This document shows, piece by piece, positions 6,688 through 8,323 of a stretch of 8,323 bases of DNA. The position numbers were made by a program, and so were the translations under genes. Origin of the DNA: a bacterium (GTDB lineage: Bacteria > Electryoneota > RPQS01); contig JAHIZR010000111.1 in the NCBI GenBank assembly GCA_018814465.1, positions 1 through 8,323 on the forward strand. The letters are read 5' to 3'. The stretch's first letter is position 1, and every line of letters begins with the position of its first letter. The notes beneath the pieces are model-generated. The model was not told the origin of the DNA. It did not search any database and worked only from the letters and a program-made list of their open reading frames with translations.

Positions 6688-7572
6688 TCAACGATTATAA
6701 ACAGCCGCGAAGGTTCTACTGAATTCCTCGAGCGAAGTTGGAGTCGTTGATTCGGCATCGCGAGGCTTTTCAGGCATTAGTTTTCCTTCGGCGGCACCCC
6801 TGTACATTTCGATGTACAGTTCGGCAAGATTCGGCTTCACACCGGCTCCGATCATGCCCTGCTTCGCCTGTTCGAGAGGAAATTGAACATAGCTCAGGTC
6901 CGGTTTGCCGATGGCTTTGCCAAGGACAGACGTTACTTCTTTCATGGAAATATCGCGCTCACCGAGCAAATATTGATAGCTGCTGCCGGAAAAATCCAGA
7001 GCGGACAGTCTCTTAGCCGCATAGGCTCCGATATCCTGCGAGGCAATCACCGGCATCGGAATCTCACCGGACGCGGGCATGCCGTTGATTCCCATGTTTT
7101 TTATTAGGCCGATATTCATAAAGAAATTTTCCATGAAAAAGGCTGCGCGCAGATGAAGCACATTCAGGCTGTCGAGATTGTTTAGCGCCATCTCGAGATC
7201 ATGCAATCCGACGATAACGCCGGTTCCCACCGGGTGATTCGCTCCGATACTGCTCAAGCTCACAGCATGTTTGATGCGGGCTGCTTTAATGGCTTTGCTG
7301 AGCACGCCAACCACTTTGCGCTGATAGCCGCGAAAATCATCGGCGGCCATATTCGGCGGGATCATCAGGTAAGCGGCCTTTGCTCCGGCAAAAGTCTGCT
7401 TGACGAAATCGAGATCCTCAAGCGATCCCACGCAAGCCTCAGCGCCCTGATCGACAAGGCTCTGCAGCTTCGCCGCATCACGGCCGATAGCGCGCACTTG
7501 CTTCCCCTGTTTCAGTAAGAATTCCGCGACGATCCTGCCGGTATTGCCCGTTGCTCCGCAGACTGCGTACAT
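6688..7572 (-). CDS. NmrA-like NAD(P)-binding protein (atypical short-chain dehydrogenase)
   Basis: This 294-residue protein has a complete Rossmann nucleotide-binding motif at the N-terminus: GATGNTG at residues 6-12, preceded by a beta strand (MYAVC). AIGRD (~28-32) ends the second strand, where NADP-preferring members carry an Arg. It fits the NmrA/QOR2-like group of extended atypical SDRs in length (~290) and architecture, including SSIGAN (~107-112) and HLRAAFFMENFF (~139-150) in the substrate-side half. Members are redox sensors or reductases of quinones or isoflavone-like substrates; the substrate here cannot be read from sequence. No classical YxxxK catalytic pair stands out after the SSIG strand. 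The start is supported by AGGAG (complement of 7581-7585), 8 nt before ATG. It appears monocistronic, with its own promoter and terminator. Confidence 0.9.
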   Translation of the reverse strand: MYAVCGATGNTGRIVAEFLLKQGKQVRAIGRDAAKLQSLVDQGAEACVGSLEDLDFVKQTFAGAKAAYLMIPPNMAADDFRGYQRKVVGVLSKAIKAARIKHAVSLSSIGANHPVGTGVIVGLHDLEMALNNLDSLNVLHLRAAFFMENFFMNIGLIKNMGINGMPASGEIPMPVIASQDIGAYAAKRLSALDFSGSSYQYLLGERDISMKEVTSVLGKAIGKPDLSYVQFPLEQAKQGMIGAGVKPNLAELYIEMYRGAAEGKLMPEKPRDAESTTPTSLEEFSRTFAAVYNR

Positions 7573-7607
7573 TTATGTAACTCCTGATAGTGGTGGACAG
7601 TTAAGAA

Positions 7608-7646
7608 AATCTCGCATTCACGAGATTCAATCGTAATATTATTATA
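7608..7646 (-). promoter_or_regulatory. Promoter -10 box and operator-like inverted repeat of the NmrA-like gene
   Basis: On the - strand a perfect TATAAT (complement of 7641-7646) lies ~70 nt before the start codon. Transcription would begin near 7634. Immediately downstream is a perfect inverted repeat, AATCTCG - 6 nt - CGAGATT (7608-7614 and 7621-7627), placed where a repressor would block the polymerase. The -35 region 17 nt upstream is poor (AACAAA), as is common when an activator helps. A 5'-UTR hairpin is the alternative reading. Confidence 0.5.
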
Positions 7647-7729
7647 CTCGGTTAAGAGGCAATTTGTTCCGATGAAGAGAAGAGAGATAAAGAAAAACGC
7701 CCCCTATGAACTTATTCTCCAAATACTAG

Positions 7730-7757
7730 CCCCCACCCTCTGCGGTGGGGGAGATCA
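7730..7757. repeat. Dispersed G/C hairpin, copy d
   Basis: CCCCCACC (7730-7737) and GGTGGGGG (7744-7751) form a perfect 8-bp stem with a 6-nt loop; AGATCAGAG follows, close to the AGATAAGAA tail of copies b and c. It lies 19 nt past the thioesterase stop codon. On the - strand the sequence after the stem is CTAGTATTTGG, not a proper T-run, so it is at best a weak terminator. The rest of 7647-7729 holds no recognisable site. Confidence 0.55.
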
Positions 7758-7770
7758 GAGATTGAAGAGA

Positions 7771-8181
7771 CTACTTGCTCTTCTGTTCGGCAAGAAGATC
7801 GGCTTCGAGTTTTTCAAGGTAGGATCTGGGAATGACAACCTGATGCACAACAGCGGTGCTGATGAGGCGATCACCTTCTCGAGTTTCGACTTCAGTCTTG
7901 ACATAGTTGCCGCGATACTCGGTGCAGACGGCTTTGAGATCGATCTTGTGACCGACTCCGGCGGAAGCATGATGACGAATCGAAAGTCCCGTGCCGACAC
8001 TGTTCTCGTGATCTTCAAGATAGGGCTTGATTAAATAGTAGCTGACCAATTCCGCCAGATGCGAGAGCCAGTAGGTCGAGCACAATTCGTGCAGGGAGCG
8101 GCCTTCAAACTCGACGGTCATGTCGTGCGTGACCACCTTAGAATATTCGGCGATCAAGCCAACTTGAAAGGATGATTTCAT
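7771..8181 (-). CDS. FlK-like hotdog-fold acyl-CoA thioesterase
   Basis: This 136-residue protein fits the single-domain hotdog thioesterases related to fluoroacetyl-CoA thioesterase FlK. T36, E44 and H70 have exactly the spacing of the FlK residues T42, E50 and H76, and G63 matches FlK G69 (SVGTGLSIRHHA at 61-72). The C-terminal strands (~78-117) have the usual alternating pattern. It should hydrolyse a small acyl-CoA thioester in the cytoplasm. FlK's lid residue F36 corresponds here to L30, so fluoroacetyl specificity is not expected. The ATG at 8181 has no Shine-Dalgarno site. The preceding gene stops 3 nt upstream, so translational coupling probably supplies ribosomes and supports this start. 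A later Met21 would cut off the first strand. The hydrolysed acyl group is unknown. Confidence 0.8.
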   Translation of the reverse strand: MKSSFQVGLIAEYSKVVTHDMTVEFEGRSLHELCSTYWLSHLAELVSYYLIKPYLEDHENSVGTGLSIRHHASAGVGHKIDLKAVCTEYRGNYVKTEVETREGDRLISTAVVHQVVIPRSYLEKLEADLLAEQKSK

Positions 8182-8184
8182 AAA

Positions 8185-8322
8185 TTAGATCGTAAGTGAG
8201 TTTAATAATAATTGAAATTCTTTGTGCAGGGATTGCTCGAAAGCAGTGTGATTGAGAGTATAGCCTTGCTCCGATAGGGATGTAACGAACTCGGAGTGCG
8301 AGCGGTTCCGGCGATAGTCGGG
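8185..8322 (-). CDS. C-terminal end of a probable lipoate-protein ligase family protein (partial)
   Basis: Only the last 45 residues are in the window; the gene enters from the right edge. The visible peptide begins PDYRRNRSHSEFVTSL and ends in a helical LHKEFQLLLNSLTI tail. The PxYR-x-x-RSHxxFxxxL pattern resembles the end of the catalytic domain of LplA/LipM-type biotin/lipoate A/B ligases, which transfer lipoyl or octanoyl groups to carrier domains of 2-oxoacid dehydrogenases. This is recognition from a short motif and could be wrong. Its TAA lies 3 nt before the thioesterase ATG, so the two genes form one operon. Confidence 0.5.
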   Translation of the reverse strand, partial: PDYRRNRSHSEFVTSLSEQGYTLNHTAFEQSLHKEFQLLLNSLTI

Positions 8323-8323
8323 C

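Noticed and set aside
6477..6758. Open frame of 93 codons on the - strand
   Set aside because: It runs through the terminator and the G/C hairpin and overlaps the end of the NmrA-like gene; there is no recognisable domain.
7672..8034. Open frame of 120 codons on the + strand
   Set aside because: It covers the thioesterase in antisense and runs through the G/C hairpin; the - strand frame keeps a catalytic triad with FlK spacing.
7771..8181. True fluoroacetyl-CoA thioesterase function
   Set aside because: The catalytic residues match, but the position of FlK's lid phenylalanine is leucine and no fluorometabolite gene is nearby.

Overview
The window looks like a bacterial chromosome segment of moderate to fairly high G+C with tightly packed genes and clear Shine-Dalgarno sites. 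The best taxonomic clues are an Alternative Complex III (act) operon, a lipoprotein-type ActE, and a TonB-plug-like peptide embedded in a VIT/VWA protein. Together they point loosely to the Bacteroidota/Calditrichota/Gemmatimonadota side of bacteria (FCB-like). This is an inference from gene content; nothing here fixes the taxon.

Left half (1-3592, + strand): the distal part of an act operon. It holds the C-terminal end of actC, then complete actD, actE and actF, and ends with a membrane-anchored two-heme cytochrome c. All four junctions overlap by 4-14 nt, so the genes are almost certainly co-transcribed and translationally coupled. Together they make most of a quinol:cytochrome c oxidoreductase: ActC and ActF in the membrane, ActD as a peripheral/membrane subunit, ActE as a lipid-anchored heme subunit, and the two-heme protein as a plausible exit carrier to a terminal oxidase. 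No oxidase gene follows in the window. A G/C-rich hairpin cluster and a strong intrinsic terminator close the operon.

Middle (3792-6116, + strand): a monocistronic gene for a large exported VIT + VWA protein with an intact metal-ion-dependent adhesion site. Its C-terminal tail is unusual. A bidirectional terminator separates it from the convergent genes to the right.

Right part (6209-8322, all - strand): a 67-aa protein of unknown function; an NmrA-like NAD(P)-binding protein with a visible -10 box and an operator-like inverted repeat; and a FlK-like acyl-CoA thioesterase lying 3 nt downstream of the end of a probable lipoate-protein-ligase-family gene that runs off the window.

The most noteworthy non-coding signal is a family of four short G/C hairpins with the same 3' tail (GGGGG-R-R-A-rich-AGA). 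All are in the same orientation, and all lie just past gene 3' ends (3595-3672, 6604-6641, 7730-7757). They look like a dispersed palindromic repeat. No tRNA, rRNA, CRISPR array or transposase gene was seen. I did not find a convincing new multi-gene system; the best leads are the repeat family, the VIT/VWA protein's tail and the terminal two-heme cytochrome.
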